Notes: generated by a model not told the origin, from the sequence alone. A DNA stretch of 64,000 bases from Clostridia bacterium (GCA_029239755.1 JARBUI010000008.1:55133-119132); one strand, 5' to 3'; shown: positions 27,366 through 36,610, numbered from the stretch's first letter. Made by a program: numbers and translations.

Positions 27366-28346
27366 ATGGATAAAATAAGATGGGGAATAATTGGTGCGGG
27401 GAATATTTCAAATACATTTGCAAAAGCAGTATGTACACTGCCAAATGCTGAACTAACGGCTGTGGCAGCAAGAAAGCTTGATGCAGCAGAAGAGTTTGCT
27501 AGGGAATATGGTATACCAAAGGCCTATGGCTCATATCTTGAAATAGTTCAGGACGATGAGATCGATGCTATTTATATTGCAACACCTCATAGTCATCATT
27601 ATGAACATATGATGCTGTGTCTTACCCATGGCAAACACGTTTTATGTGAAAAAGCATTTACTGTTAATGAGCAGCTGTCAAGAAAAGTTATTGAGTTTGC
27701 AAAAGAGAAAAAACTTATGTTGATGGAAGCTTTTTGGACTAGATTCCTGCCTATGACTTTAAAGGTGAGAGAGATCATTTCAGAAGGCGTGATTGGTGAG
27801 ATTAAAGCCATACAGACTAATTTCGGATTTGACCTCACTCATCTTGGTTTTGCAAGCAGAGTATTTGATTTAACTCTTGCAGGAGGAGCGCTGCTTGATG
27901 TAGGTGTTTATGCAGTGAACTCAGCTACTATGTACCTTGGTAATGAGCCAACAGGGATTACATGCGTTGGTAAAAAAGGCCCAACAGGGGCAGACTTTAA
28001 AAATAGTATTATTTTAGAATATGGAGATAAAATAGCAACACTTAGCAGTAGTATCGATACTAAATATGCAAATAATCAGCTTATTTTTGGTACAAAGGGA
28101 ATGATTGAAGTCCCTGAGTTTTGGCAGTGTCAAAGAGCTATCATAACTAAAGAGCATGAGGAGTCTTATGAAATATCACTGCCGCATGATGTTAACGGCT
28201 TTGAATATGAAATCAGTCATTTTACAGAATGTGTACTGAGTGGTAAAGCCGAGAGTGACAATATGACATTTGAAAATACTTTAGCTATTGCAAAAATTAC
28301 AGATGAATGCAGAAAACAAATGGATCTTATATATCCTTTTGAATAA
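27366..28346 (+). CDS. Gfo/Idh/MocA family NAD(P)-dependent oxidoreductase
   Basis: 326 residues from ATG at 27366 (GGAGGG upstream). The N-terminal Rossmann fold has WGIIGAGNISNTFAKAV, then IYIATPHSHHYEHM and the catalytic-lysine motif CEKAF (usual EKP variant). The C-terminal alpha/beta domain contains GGALLDVGVYAVN. The closest family style is the dihydrodiol/1,5-anhydrofructose dehydrogenase-like subgroup, which acts on sugars or cyclic alcohols. Substrate is unknown. A strong terminator follows. Confidence 0.88.
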   Translation: MDKIRWGIIGAGNISNTFAKAVCTLPNAELTAVAARKLDAAEEFAREYGIPKAYGSYLEIVQDDEIDAIYIATPHSHHYEHMMLCLTHGKHVLCEKAFTVNEQLSRKVIEFAKEKKLMLMEAFWTRFLPMTLKVREIISEGVIGEIKAIQTNFGFDLTHLGFASRVFDLTLAGGALLDVGVYAVNSATMYLGNEPTGITCVGKKGPTGADFKNSIILEYGDKIATLSSSIDTKYANNQLIFGTKGMIEVPEFWQCQRAIITKEHEESYEISLPHDVNGFEYEISHFTECVLSGKAESDNMTFENTLAIAKITDECRKQMDLIYPFE

Positions 28347-28366
28347 ATGAGCAGTTAAATGAGAGA

Positions 28367-28413
28367 ACAGGTAAAATGCATGTAGGGTTAATACATGTAT
28401 TTTACCTGTTTTT
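28367..28413 (+). terminator. rho-independent terminator after the Gfo/Idh gene
   Basis: Stem ACAGGTAAAAT-CATGTA / TACATG-ATTTTACCTGT with a small internal bulge, followed by a T-run. Confidence 0.92.
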
Positions 28414-28469
28414 AATAGCTGTAAGTTTAATAACCTATTAATTATTTTATATATAAGGTAAATAATATA

Positions 28470-28528
28470 TTGACAAATTCTAGAATAGGTAATATATTAC
28501 TTATATAGGTAATAGATTACCTATATAA
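28470..28528 (+). promoter_or_regulatory. promoter overlapped by tandem palindromic operators (MarR-flavodoxin operon)
   Basis: TTGACA (28470-28475), a 17-base spacer and TATATT (28493-28498) form a near-consensus promoter. The -10 element lies inside an imperfect 20-bp palindrome centred on GTAATATATTAC (28489-28500). A second, perfect palindrome directly follows at 28501-28528: TTATATAGGTAAT, centre AG, ATTACCTATATAA. Both share the core AGGTAAT/ATTAC. This is the arrangement expected for strong autorepression by the MarR protein encoded next. Confidence 0.75.
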
Positions 28529-28578
28529 GTAAAGGATAATTTAATTTAAATCTTTGCTAGAAGAAGGGGCATATAGAA

Positions 28579-29043
28579 GTGGATGAAATAAACAAAGAAC
28601 AGTTTATATTTGGCAGTTTGTTTTTATTAGCTAATAGGCTTCAAGTTATAGGGGACAGGTGGGATCCTGATATCACAATGAAGCAGTGGTTTTTGATTGT
28701 TATGATAGCACAATTCGGGGATACTCCTCCTAAACTTAGTGAAGTAGCAGAGTTCATGGGTAGTTCAAGACAAAATGTTAAGCAGCTTGCCCTCAAACTT
28801 GAAGAAAGAGGGTTTGTAAATATTCAAAAGGATGAATTTGATAATAGAGCAATTAGACTTAGATTAACTGAATCATGTAAGATATTCTTCAAAAATAGAG
28901 AAGATAGAGAAAACTATTTTCTCGAAGAACTTTACAAAGATTTTAGTGTGGAAGAACTAGATAGTCTTTACAAAGGAATGTATCGACTAAGTGAAAGCAT
29001 TTTTAGAATGGATGAATTATCTAAAGGAGGATTTAAAATATGA
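28579..29043 (+). CDS. MarR-family transcriptional regulator
   Basis: 154 residues from GTG at 28579 with AAGGGG upstream. The winged helix-turn-helix is visible as PKLSEVAEFMGSSRQNVKQLALKLEERGF (in two parts around residues 53-83), then the wing DEFDNRAIRLRLTESC. It overlaps the flavodoxin gene by four bases (ATGA), so it is coexpressed with it. The perfect and imperfect palindromes on the promoter are its probable binding sites. Ligand or redox signal is unknown. Confidence 0.88.
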   Translation: MDEINKEQFIFGSLFLLANRLQVIGDRWDPDITMKQWFLIVMIAQFGDTPPKLSEVAEFMGSSRQNVKQLALKLEERGFVNIQKDEFDNRAIRLRLTESCKIFFKNREDRENYFLEELYKDFSVEELDSLYKGMYRLSESIFRMDELSKGGFKI

Positions 29044-29549
29044 AAACAGTAATAGTTTATGCAACTAAACATGGGGCGGCTGAAAAATGTGCTAAAATGC
29101 TAAAAAAGAAAATGGAGGGAGATGTTAGTCTTATAGATCTCAAACAAGTTAAGCAATTAAATGTGAGCGAATATGATAAGGTTATTATTGGAGGGTCTAT
29201 TTACGCTGGGACTATTCAAAAAGAAGTAACAGAGTTTTGCAGACAAAATATTCAAATACTTAAACAAAAGCAAGTTGGGTTATTCATAACTTGTATGAAT
29301 GAGAGTTCAGCAGACTCGCAGCTTAGCAGTGTTTTTCCAAAGGAACTCTTAGACATTGCAGCAGCGAAAGTGGCATGTGGAGGGGAATTTAATTTCAAGG
29401 ATATGAACTTTATGGAAAAATTAATTATTAAAATGATTACTAAAGCACAGACAAAGGATAATCCTAATGTAAAGCCGATTAATATAGGGGAAAATATCTC
29501 GACACTTTCTGAGGAAAAAGTTAATCAATTAGTTAACGCTATGAGTTAA
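29040..29549 (+). CDS. flavodoxin-domain protein
   Basis: 169 residues. The N-terminal FMN phosphate-binding loop is YATKHGAAEKCAKML, preceded by KTVIV. VIIGGSIYAGTIQ and FITCMNE follow as in HemG/menaquinone-dependent protoporphyrinogen oxidase-like flavodoxins. It is a cytoplasmic electron carrier or quinone-linked oxidase. A Shine-Dalgarno AAAGGAGG lies within the end of the MarR gene. Its neighbour encodes a membrane-anchored FMN-binding protein, so an electron-transfer pair is plausible. Confidence 0.87.
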   Translation: MKTVIVYATKHGAAEKCAKMLKKKMEGDVSLIDLKQVKQLNVSEYDKVIIGGSIYAGTIQKEVTEFCRQNIQILKQKQVGLFITCMNESSADSQLSSVFPKELLDIAAAKVACGGEFNFKDMNFMEKLIIKMITKAQTKDNPNVKPINIGENISTLSEEKVNQLVNAMS

Positions 29550-29566
29550 GAGAAGGGGAAACTAAG

Positions 29567-29959
29567 ATGAAAAAAGTATTAAAGATAGTGAAGGCTGTGG
29601 TTATTATTATTATACTGTTTGCAGTAATAGGATTATTTCTAATTACAAGAGGACTAAAAGAAGGAAAGGCATTAGTTATTCGTGATGTTAACTTATCAGT
29701 ATTGCAAGATGGTAAATACCATGGAGTCTATCATAAGGGAAGATGGTTAAGCGAGGTTAATGTTATAATTAAAGATCACAAAATAATGCAAGTACAATTA
29801 GTCTCAGACCCAATGCTCAACCCAGGAAGTCCAGATTTTTCGAAAGAACTCTTTAAGCGGGTTATAGAAAAACAAACACCGAATGTAGAGGTTGTTTCGG
29901 GAGCAACGGTGACTTCTAAGGCCTATTTAAAATCCATTGAATATGCCCTGACGAAGTAA
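29567..29959 (+). CDS. membrane-anchored FMN-binding domain protein
   Basis: 130 residues with one N-terminal membrane helix (AVVIIIILFAVIGLFLI, about 11-28) and an extracytoplasmic FMN_bind domain. The C-terminal VVSGATVTSKAYLKSIEYAL holds the SGATxTS motif in which, in RnfG/NqrC-type proteins, a threonine carries covalently bound FMN (added by ApbE). It is the third gene of the MarR operon. It could pass electrons across the membrane together with the flavodoxin; the acceptor is unknown. Confidence 0.87.
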   Translation: MKKVLKIVKAVVIIIILFAVIGLFLITRGLKEGKALVIRDVNLSVLQDGKYHGVYHKGRWLSEVNVIIKDHKIMQVQLVSDPMLNPGSPDFSKELFKRVIEKQTPNVEVVSGATVTSKAYLKSIEYALTK

Positions 29960-30043
29960 TTACATAACACAAATACTTAAACGATATAAGACTTAAAATC
30001 CAAATAGAAAGCCTTATTTAGAACCATAATTGTTATTAAAAGA

Positions 30044-30092
30044 TAGCCTCACTGATCGAAGTTATGTATTCTTCAATCAGTAAGGCTTTTTA
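30044..30092. terminator. terminator between the FMN-binding gene and the convergent ABC ATPase gene
   Basis: Stem AGCCT-ACTGAT-GAAG against CTTC-ATCAGT-AGGCT with small bulges, and a T-run on the plus side. Confidence 0.85.
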
Positions 30093-30103
30093 TGTTAGAG
30101 ATA

Positions 30104-31597
30104 TTATTTATTGTCAGTGGCATATTGAAGAATTTTCTCTTTGGTTGCTTCTTTTTGAGTCATTTCACATACAAGCTTTCCTTGGGATAATACGAGTATG
30201 CGGTCACACATTCCTAATATTTCATCAAAATCCGAAGAAATCAGAATAATCCCGCCGCCATTTTTAGTTATATTATTCATACAGTTATAGATATCAACTT
30301 TAGATACAATGTCTACTCCTCGGGTAGGTTCATCAAGTATAAATATTTTTGAACCGCTCATAATCCACTTTAAGAAAAACATTTTTTGCCAATGACCATT
30401 GGTATAGTAGTTAGGGCGATTATAGATATTAGAAGAAATAATATTAAATCTTTTAAGATACTCTTTAACCGTAGAGATTAAAATATTATAGTTTATTAGA
30501 CAAAAATGAGAAAATCTTCTCAGGGAGGTAAATGCAATATTATCTACAACATTTAGTGAGGGAATGATTCCATCAGATTCTCTATCCTCCGGTAATAAAG
30601 CGACAGAATTAGAAATAGCTTCAAAGGGATGAGTAACGTTAACTTTTATCCCATTAATTTCTAAGGCAGTGCATTCATAGTCTGTATTTCCAAATAAACA
30701 ATTAGCAAGCAGAGTTCTGCCAGACCCTGCTAAGCCTGTAATGCCTAAAACTTCATGTTTGTGAAGCGTAAAAGAGATATCAGTTAATATGTCAGAAGAT
30801 TTGAGGTTTCTCACATGCAGTAATTCTTTGCCACGTTTAAAATGTAATTTTGGATAGCGATTAGCTAAAGGCATACCTGCCAGAAGAAGAATAACATCTT
30901 CTTCGATTGAATCATTTACGTCTAGCGTAGCAATAAGATGCCCATCTTTAATGATAGATACGCGGTCTCCTAATTTATAAATATCTTTTATTCTATGTGA
31001 TATGAGCAGAATACCTACATATTTACTCTTTAATTTGGTAATAATGGAATGAAGAATATTACTTTCATAATCAGTAAAAGCAGCAGATGGTTCATCTAAT
31101 ATGATAACTTTGGCATGAGAAACATATGCTTTTAAAATTTGTATAATATGTTTTTGAGCAAGACCATAATTTCCGAGTTTTTCATGAGGATCGATATCTA
31201 TTTGAAATTCACTGAAAAGCTCTTTTGCTTTAAAGTAAAGCTCATTCATGTTGATAGGAGTAAGTTTATGTTTAATATCGAGGTTTTCAAAAAATAAGTT
31301 TTCCGCAACAGTCATTTTATTAAAGAGCTGAATATCTTGAGGAACATAGAAAATGCCATAAGATTTTGCATCATCTACTGAGTTAATCTTAAGAGGTGTT
31401 TGGTTAAGAAGGATTTCACCCGTATAACCTGTAATAACCCCGCTTAGAGTTTTAACTAAAGCGGATTTTCCTGCACCATTTGCTCCCATTAAAATATGAA
31501 CTTCCTGAGGTAATAAGTTTAAATCAACATTTTCTATTTTAAATGTATCACCAAGCTGCCTGGATAGTCCTTTTACTTCTAATAAATATTCTGACAT
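30104..31597 (-). CDS. sugar-type ABC ATPase (RbsA/MglA family) with degenerate signature motifs, orphan
   Basis: 497 residues with two ABC domains. Domain 1 has an intact Walker A (GANGAGKSALVKTLSG) and Walker B (VIILDEPSAAF), but the LSVGxxQ signature is replaced by NYGLAQKH. Domain 2 has the usual weak GLAGSGRTLL, and its normally conserved LSGGNQQK is replaced by TNGHWQKM, while [12 protein letters not shown] is kept. No permease or binding protein accompanies it. It is preceded by a DeoR gene three bases away and is divergent from a complete sugar importer with its own ATPase. It may serve an unlinked permease or have a regulatory role. Both possibilities are inference. Confidence 0.85.
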   Translation of the reverse strand: MSEYLLEVKGLSRQLGDTFKIENVDLNLLPQEVHILMGANGAGKSALVKTLSGVITGYTGEILLNQTPLKINSVDDAKSYGIFYVPQDIQLFNKMTVAENLFFENLDIKHKLTPINMNELYFKAKELFSEFQIDIDPHEKLGNYGLAQKHIIQILKAYVSHAKVIILDEPSAAFTDYESNILHSIITKLKSKYVGILLISHRIKDIYKLGDRVSIIKDGHLIATLDVNDSIEEDVILLLAGMPLANRYPKLHFKRGKELLHVRNLKSSDILTDISFTLHKHEVLGITGLAGSGRTLLANCLFGNTDYECTALEINGIKVNVTHPFEAISNSVALLPEDRESDGIIPSLNVVDNIAFTSLRRFSHFCLINYNILISTVKEYLKRFNIISSNIYNRPNYYTNGHWQKMFFLKWIMSGSKIFILDEPTRGVDIVSKVDIYNCMNNITKNGGGIILISSDFDEILGMCDRILVLSQGKLVCEMTQKEATKEKILQYATDNK

Positions 31598-31600
31598 GGG

Positions 31601-32404
31601 TTATTCACTTCCTTCCATCAAATTTATAGAAGTAAATAATTCAATACTATTATTACAAATAAGTCTTTTGTAAGTTTCATCAAGATTAAAGTTAGTAATA
31701 ATTTTTTCAGCTATTTTAAGTGGTCCAACTTTGAAAAAGGCAGTTTTATTAAAACAATCTGCAGGACATACGATAATTTTGGAAGTGGCATTTAAAACAG
31801 CTTCTTGTATAAGGGTCGCTTTATCAATATTAGAAACTGAAAAACCAACATGTTCATTAAATCCATCTACTTCTATAAAGATCTTACTTATATAAAAGTG
31901 AGACATATTTGCGAGAGTCAGTCTGCCAAAAGTAGCTTTTGACTGAAAGTCTGTATCTCCACCAAGAGAAATAGATTTGATATGCGGAAAACGGCTTAGT
32001 TCGAGGGCGATTAAAAGATCATTTGTTAATACTGTAAGATTTTGCTTACTATGCAAGTTTTTAGCAATTTCTAAGTTAATAGGCCCATTAGTAAGCATAA
32101 TTGAATCGTTATCTTCTATCATTTCCACAGCAATAAGGGCTATCTCCTGAAGATGATCTTCAACAAAAAGGTTTTCTTCTCTAACAGGAGTATCCTGTGA
32201 GGCAAAGGAAACAGCAGAGTTTTTAGGTCTTAAAACAGCCCCCCCATGTATTCTAGTCAAAAAGCCTTCAGTCTCTAATTTTTCTAGATCTTTGCGAATG
32301 GTAACTTCAGATACATTCAGCATGTCACTCAGTTTAGATACTTCAACCTTTTCGTTTTGATTTAAATAATTTTTTATTATTTTTATTCTTTCGATTGCAA
32401 ACAA
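31601..32404 (-). CDS. DeoR-family transcriptional regulator
   Basis: About 267 residues from a TTG at 32404, which has GGTGA upstream and gives the canonical N-terminus FAIERIKIIKNYLNQ. An ATG at 32422 is also in frame but lacks a ribosome site. The N-terminal HTH is VEVSKLSDMLNVSEVTIRKD followed by LEKLETEGFLTRIHGGAVL. The remainder is the DeoRC sugar-phosphate-sensing domain. It sits three bases before the ABC ATPase gene and divergent from the ChvE-type importer. CGAAA boxes in the intergenic region are its likely operators. The effector is probably a phosphosugar (inference). Confidence 0.88.
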   Translation of the reverse strand: MFAIERIKIIKNYLNQNEKVEVSKLSDMLNVSEVTIRKDLEKLETEGFLTRIHGGAVLRPKNSAVSFASQDTPVREENLFVEDHLQEIALIAVEMIEDNDSIMLTNGPINLEIAKNLHSKQNLTVLTNDLLIALELSRFPHIKSISLGGDTDFQSKATFGRLTLANMSHFYISKIFIEVDGFNEHVGFSVSNIDKATLIQEAVLNATSKIIVCPADCFNKTAFFKVGPLKIAEKIITNFNLDETYKRLICNNSIELFTSINLMEGSE

Positions 32405-32447
32405 ATTTATCACCAGATTCATAAGTATTTTTATCTATATTAAGTAT

Positions 32448-32656
32448 AAACGAAATGTGGCATAAAATACAGCTTATTTACGATAAGTTACAATAAAATA
32501 TTAATCGAAAAAGTGAAACATATAAAATTAACTAAAAAACTATAAAATAAATGAAAAAAATATTGACTTTTTACTATGTGTGGATTAATATAAGATTACA
32601 AACGCAATAAAACAAAACAAAAAATAACAAAAAGAAAGTTAAAACAAAAAACGAAA
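32448..32656. promoter_or_regulatory. divergent regulatory region with CGAAA boxes between DeoR and the sugar importer
   Basis: For the importer, TTGACT (32563-32568), 17 bases and TAATAT (32586-32591) form the promoter. CGAAA boxes occur at 32451-32455 (AAACGAAAT), 32506-32510 (CGAAAAAGTGAAAC) and 32652-32656 (AAACGAAACAAAAT), the type of A-rich motif seen in DeoR-family operators. The importer leader 32592-32660 is almost free of T and consists mainly of A with scattered C. Confidence 0.55.
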
Positions 32657-32674
32657 CAAAATGGAGGTATTATT

Positions 32675-33820
32675 ATGAAAATGAAAAAAATCTTTTCTCT
32701 ATTATTAGCAGGAGCTATGTCACTAGCACTTGCAGCTTGTGCACCTAGTGCGCCAGCAGAGCCTCAGGCTACAGAAACAGCTCCGGCAGCAGAAGCTCAA
32801 ACAGAAGCGCCAGCAGCAGAGGCAGAAGGCGGAAAGTATGTTGGAGTTCTTATGCCAACACAATCTTCTCAACGTTGGATTCAAGATGGGGATAATATGA
32901 AAAAGCAACTTGAGGCTAAAGGCTATACTGTAGACCTTCAATATGCTGAAGACGTTGTTGAAAACCAAGTTTCACAGCTTGAAAACATGGTTACAAAAGG
33001 AGTTAATGTTTTAGTTATAGCATCTATTGATGGAGAAGCTTTAACAGCAGTTATTGACAAAGCTGCAGAAGCTGGTATAAAAGTTATTGCTTATGACAGA
33101 CTTATAAGAGGTTCAGGAAATATTACTTATTATGCGACATTTGACAACTTCAAAGTTGGGGTACAACAAGGATCATATATCGCAGATAAACTTGGTCTTG
33201 CAGATGGTAAAGGACCTTTCAATGTTGAATTATTTGGTGGTTCACCAGATGATAACAATGCTTACTTCTTCTATGATGGAGCAATGAGTATACTTCAGCC
33301 TTATATTGATAAAGGTCAGCTTGTTGTAAAATCAGGACAAACAGGTATGGATAAAGTTTCTACTTTAAGATGGGACGGTGCTACAGCACAGGCTCGTATG
33401 GACAATATCTTATCTGCTAGTTATTCAGATGGCTCAAAAGTAGATGCAGTTCTTTCGCCATATGATGGTATTTCAATTGGTATCTTATCTTCACTTAAGG
33501 CTGTAGGATACGGAAGCGCTGATCAGCCACTTCCAATTGTTACTGGTCAAGATGCTGAAGTTCCATCGGTTAAATCAATTATTGCTGGTGAGCAAGCGCA
33601 AACAGTATTCAAAGACACAAGAACACTTGCTGAAAAAACTGTACAAATGGTAGATGCAGTACTTCAAGGTAAAGAAGCTGAAGTTAATGATACAACAACT
33701 TATGATAATGGTGTAAAAGTCGTTCCATCATTCCTTTGTGATCCAGTATCAGTAGATGCTAGCAACTATAAAGAAGTTCTTATAGATTCAGGTTACTACA
33801 CAGAGGATCAACTTAAATAA
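32675..33820 (+). CDS. chvE: multiple-monosaccharide ABC transporter substrate-binding lipoprotein (ChvE/XylF type)
   Basis: 381 residues. The signal peptide [19 protein letters not shown] has its lipobox cysteine at C22, followed by an Ala/Glu/Pro/Thr-rich linker to about residue 52. The mature domain is a type I periplasmic-binding fold ([18 protein letters not shown], then [30 protein letters not shown]), closest in style to ChvE. ChvE-type proteins bind several aldoses such as galactose, glucose, arabinose and xylose. GGAGG precedes ATG. A perfect palindrome separates it from the ATPase gene. Confidence 0.88.
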   Translation: MKMKKIFSLLLAGAMSLALAACAPSAPAEPQATETAPAAEAQTEAPAAEAEGGKYVGVLMPTQSSQRWIQDGDNMKKQLEAKGYTVDLQYAEDVVENQVSQLENMVTKGVNVLVIASIDGEALTAVIDKAAEAGIKVIAYDRLIRGSGNITYYATFDNFKVGVQQGSYIADKLGLADGKGPFNVELFGGSPDDNNAYFFYDGAMSILQPYIDKGQLVVKSGQTGMDKVSTLRWDGATAQARMDNILSASYSDGSKVDAVLSPYDGISIGILSSLKAVGYGSADQPLPIVTGQDAEVPSVKSIIAGEQAQTVFKDTRTLAEKTVQMVDAVLQGKEAEVNDTTTYDNGVKVVPSFLCDPVSVDASNYKEVLIDSGYYTEDQLK

Positions 33821-33831
33821 TTTTTTAATAA

Positions 33832-33867
33832 ATAGTTAGGTAATAGTCGTGACTATTACCTAACTAT
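33832..33867. repeat. perfect 36-base inverted repeat between the binding-protein and ATPase genes
   Basis: Seventeen bases (ATAGTTAGGTAATAGTC) are followed after GT by their exact reverse complement. No T-run follows, so it is not a standard terminator. It probably stabilises the 3' end of the binding-protein mRNA or limits read-through, as hairpins after binding-protein genes often do. Confidence 0.9.
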
Positions 33868-33893
33868 CATATGGACAGTAAGGAGTTGATTAA

Positions 33894-35429
33894 ATGCCAG
33901 AGAATATATTGGAAATGAAAGACATCGTAAAGGCTTTTTCAGGAGTTAAGGTTCTGAAAAACGTAAACCTTCAGGCTAAGAAAGGTGAGATTCTTGCTTT
34001 AGTAGGTGAGAATGGAGCTGGAAAGTCCACACTTATGAATGTACTCAGCGGAATTTATGAATATGGCAGTTATACAGGCGATATCATATTTGAAGGTAAC
34101 GAGTGTAAGTTTAAAAATATAAAAGATAGTGAAAAGATTGGTATCGTTATTATTCATCAGGAACTTGCACTTGTACCCTATCTTTCAATTGCTGAAAATG
34201 TCTTTTTAGGGAATGAACAGGCTAAAAGCAGTGTAATAGATTGGCATCAAACACACACTAGAACAGCTGAGCTACTTGCAAGAGTGGGTCTCAAAGATGA
34301 TTCTAATACACTTATTAAGGACATTGGTGTAGGTAAGCAGCAGCTTGTTGAGATAGCCAAAGCGCTTGCTAAAGATGTTAAACTGCTTATACTTGATGAA
34401 CCAACAGCAGCACTTAATGATGAAGATTCAGATCATTTGCTTAATTTATTATTAGAACTTAAAAAGCAAGGTATGTCATGTATTATTATATCTCATAAGC
34501 TTAATGAAGTTACAAAAGTAGCTGATAGAATAACAGTTATAAGAGATGGATGCACAATAGAAACACTTGTAAAAGGAAAAGATGAGATAACAGAAGACAG
34601 AATCATCAAGGGCATGGTAGGAAGAGATTTGGTAGACCGTTATCCAAAAAGAACACCTCGTATAGGTGAAGTAATGTTTGAAGTCAAAGATTGGAATGTT
34701 TACGATCCTCTTAATGAAGACAGAAAAGTCCTTAAAGATATCAATATTAATGTAAGAAAAGGCGAAGTAGTTGGTATAGCTGGACTTATGGGTGCAGGAA
34801 GAACAGAGCTTGCAACAAGTGTATTTGGAAGAGTTTATGGAAAGAAGATAAGCGGTCACTTGTTTAAAGAAGGAAAAGAAATACAGATTAAAGATGTAAG
34901 TGATGCTATAAAGCATAGGCTTGCTTATGTTACAGAAGACAGAAAGACAGCAGGGCTCATTCTTATTGATGATATTAAGAGGAATATTTCGCTTGCAAGT
35001 CTTAATAAGTTAAGTAAAAATAGTGTTATTGATGAAAATAAAGAGATTCAGGTAGCAGAAGATTATCGTAAGAAGCTAAATATAAAATCTTCAAGTATTT
35101 TACAAAGATCGGGAGACTTATCTGGAGGAAACCAACAAAAAATTGTACTTAGCAGATGGATCTTTTCAGATCCGGATATACTGATATTGGATGAACCAAC
35201 AAGAGGAATAGATGTTGGTGCAAAATATGAGATATACACAATTATTAATGAACTTGCAAAACAAGGTAAATCCATCATCATTATCTCTTCAGAATTACCT
35301 GAAGTACTAGGGATGAGTGACAGAGTTTATGTAATGAATGAGGGTAAAATAGTAGGCGAACTTGATAAAGAAGTTGCTTCACAAGAAAGCATAATGAAGT
35401 GTATTATGCAAAGCAACAGGGAGGTATAA
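33894..35429 (+). CDS. mmsA: multiple-monosaccharide ABC transporter ATP-binding protein
   Basis: 511 residues with two ABC domains. Domain 1 has Walker [10 protein letters not shown], signature [16 protein letters not shown] and Walker [12 protein letters not shown]. Domain 2 has [10 protein letters not shown], signature [14 protein letters not shown] and [11 protein letters not shown]. Both signatures are normal, unlike the orphan homologue at 30104-31597. AAGGAG precedes ATG. The order binding protein, ATPase, permease is the GguAB/MmsAB layout. It energises uptake of monosaccharides. Confidence 0.92.
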   Translation: MPENILEMKDIVKAFSGVKVLKNVNLQAKKGEILALVGENGAGKSTLMNVLSGIYEYGSYTGDIIFEGNECKFKNIKDSEKIGIVIIHQELALVPYLSIAENVFLGNEQAKSSVIDWHQTHTRTAELLARVGLKDDSNTLIKDIGVGKQQLVEIAKALAKDVKLLILDEPTAALNDEDSDHLLNLLLELKKQGMSCIIISHKLNEVTKVADRITVIRDGCTIETLVKGKDEITEDRIIKGMVGRDLVDRYPKRTPRIGEVMFEVKDWNVYDPLNEDRKVLKDININVRKGEVVGIAGLMGAGRTELATSVFGRVYGKKISGHLFKEGKEIQIKDVSDAIKHRLAYVTEDRKTAGLILIDDIKRNISLASLNKLSKNSVIDENKEIQVAEDYRKKLNIKSSSILQRSGDLSGGNQQKIVLSRWIFSDPDILILDEPTRGIDVGAKYEIYTIINELAKQGKSIIIISSELPEVLGMSDRVYVMNEGKIVGELDKEVASQESIMKCIMQSNREV

Positions 35430-35431
35430 AA

Positions 35432-36598
35432 ATGGAAAAATTCAAGAGTCTTTTTAAAAGCAATATACGACAATATGGTATGGGTATAGCACTTATATCT
35501 ATTATGATACTTTTTCAGATTTTGACAAAGGGCATCCTTTTGAAGCCGCTTAATGTAACAAATCTTATTCTTCAAAATAGTTATATTCTTGTTTTAGCAA
35601 TAGGAATGTTTCTATGCATATTAACAGGTAATATAGACTTATCTGTAGGCTCAGTGGCAGCTTTTGTAGGGGCTATATCGGCCATGCTGGCTGTTAGAAT
35701 GAAAATACCTGTTATCCCAACAATTGTTTTATCTTTAATCGTTGGGGGTATTATTGGAGCCTGGCAGGGCTATTGGATAGCTTACGTAAGAATACCGGCA
35801 TTTATTGTTACACTGGCAGGTATGCTTATTTTTAGAGGACTTACAATGGTTATATTAAAAGGTCAAACTATTGCGCCTTTCCCAGCTTCTTATCAGATCA
35901 TAAGTTCAGGATTTATCCCAGATTTCTTTGGAAACGGTGGTTTGCATATTGCCACCTTGGCAATAGGAGTTATTATTTCTGTACTGTTTGTAATTTCTGA
36001 AGTTAACAAAAGAAAAAACACACAAAAATATAATTTTGAAGTTTTATCTGGAGGCTTGTTTGCATTAAAATTAGCAGCTATTATTGCAATTATTAATGTA
36101 TTTACCTATTGGCTAGCTAGCTACAAAGGCATTCCAACAGTACTTATTCTTCTTGCAATACTTATTCTTATTTATACATTTATCGCAAATAAAACAGTAC
36201 CAGGAAGACATATTTATGCCTTTGGAGGTAATGAAAAAGCAGCTAAATTATCAGGGGTAAAAACCAACAAAGTTTTATTTTGGGTATATGTTAATATGAG
36301 TGTTCTTGCAGCTCTTGCAGGTATTGTTTTTGCAGGACGTCTTAATGCAGCAACACCAAAAGCAGGTGTAAACTTTGAGCTTGATGCCATAGCTGCTTGT
36401 TATATAGGGGGAGCTTCTGCTTCAGGTGGTATAGGAACGGTATTTGGATGTATCATAGGTGGGCTAATCATGGGAGTTCTTAATAATGGTATGTCTATAC
36501 TTGGCATCAGTATCGACTGGCAGCAGGCTATAAAAGGATTTGTTCTTTTATTAGCGGTAGCTTTTGATGTATACACTAAAAACAAAGCAAAAAAATAA
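35432..36598 (+). CDS. mmsB: multiple-monosaccharide ABC transporter permease
   Basis: 388 residues from ATG at 35432 (GGGAGG upstream), two bases after the ATPase stop; the longer frame from 35399 overlaps the ATPase gene and has no ribosome site. About ten helices. GNIDLSVGSVAAFVGAI and RIPAFIVTLAGMLIFRGL are typical of RbsC/XylH-type permeases. It forms the membrane channel for the ChvE/MmsA system. Confidence 0.92.
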   Translation: MEKFKSLFKSNIRQYGMGIALISIMILFQILTKGILLKPLNVTNLILQNSYILVLAIGMFLCILTGNIDLSVGSVAAFVGAISAMLAVRMKIPVIPTIVLSLIVGGIIGAWQGYWIAYVRIPAFIVTLAGMLIFRGLTMVILKGQTIAPFPASYQIISSGFIPDFFGNGGLHIATLAIGVIISVLFVISEVNKRKNTQKYNFEVLSGGLFALKLAAIIAIINVFTYWLASYKGIPTVLILLAILILIYTFIANKTVPGRHIYAFGGNEKAAKLSGVKTNKVLFWVYVNMSVLAALAGIVFAGRLNAATPKAGVNFELDAIAACYIGGASASGGIGTVFGCIIGGLIMGVLNNGMSILGISIDWQQAIKGFVLLLAVAFDVYTKNKAKK

Positions 36599-36610
36599 AT
36601 AAATTTATTG

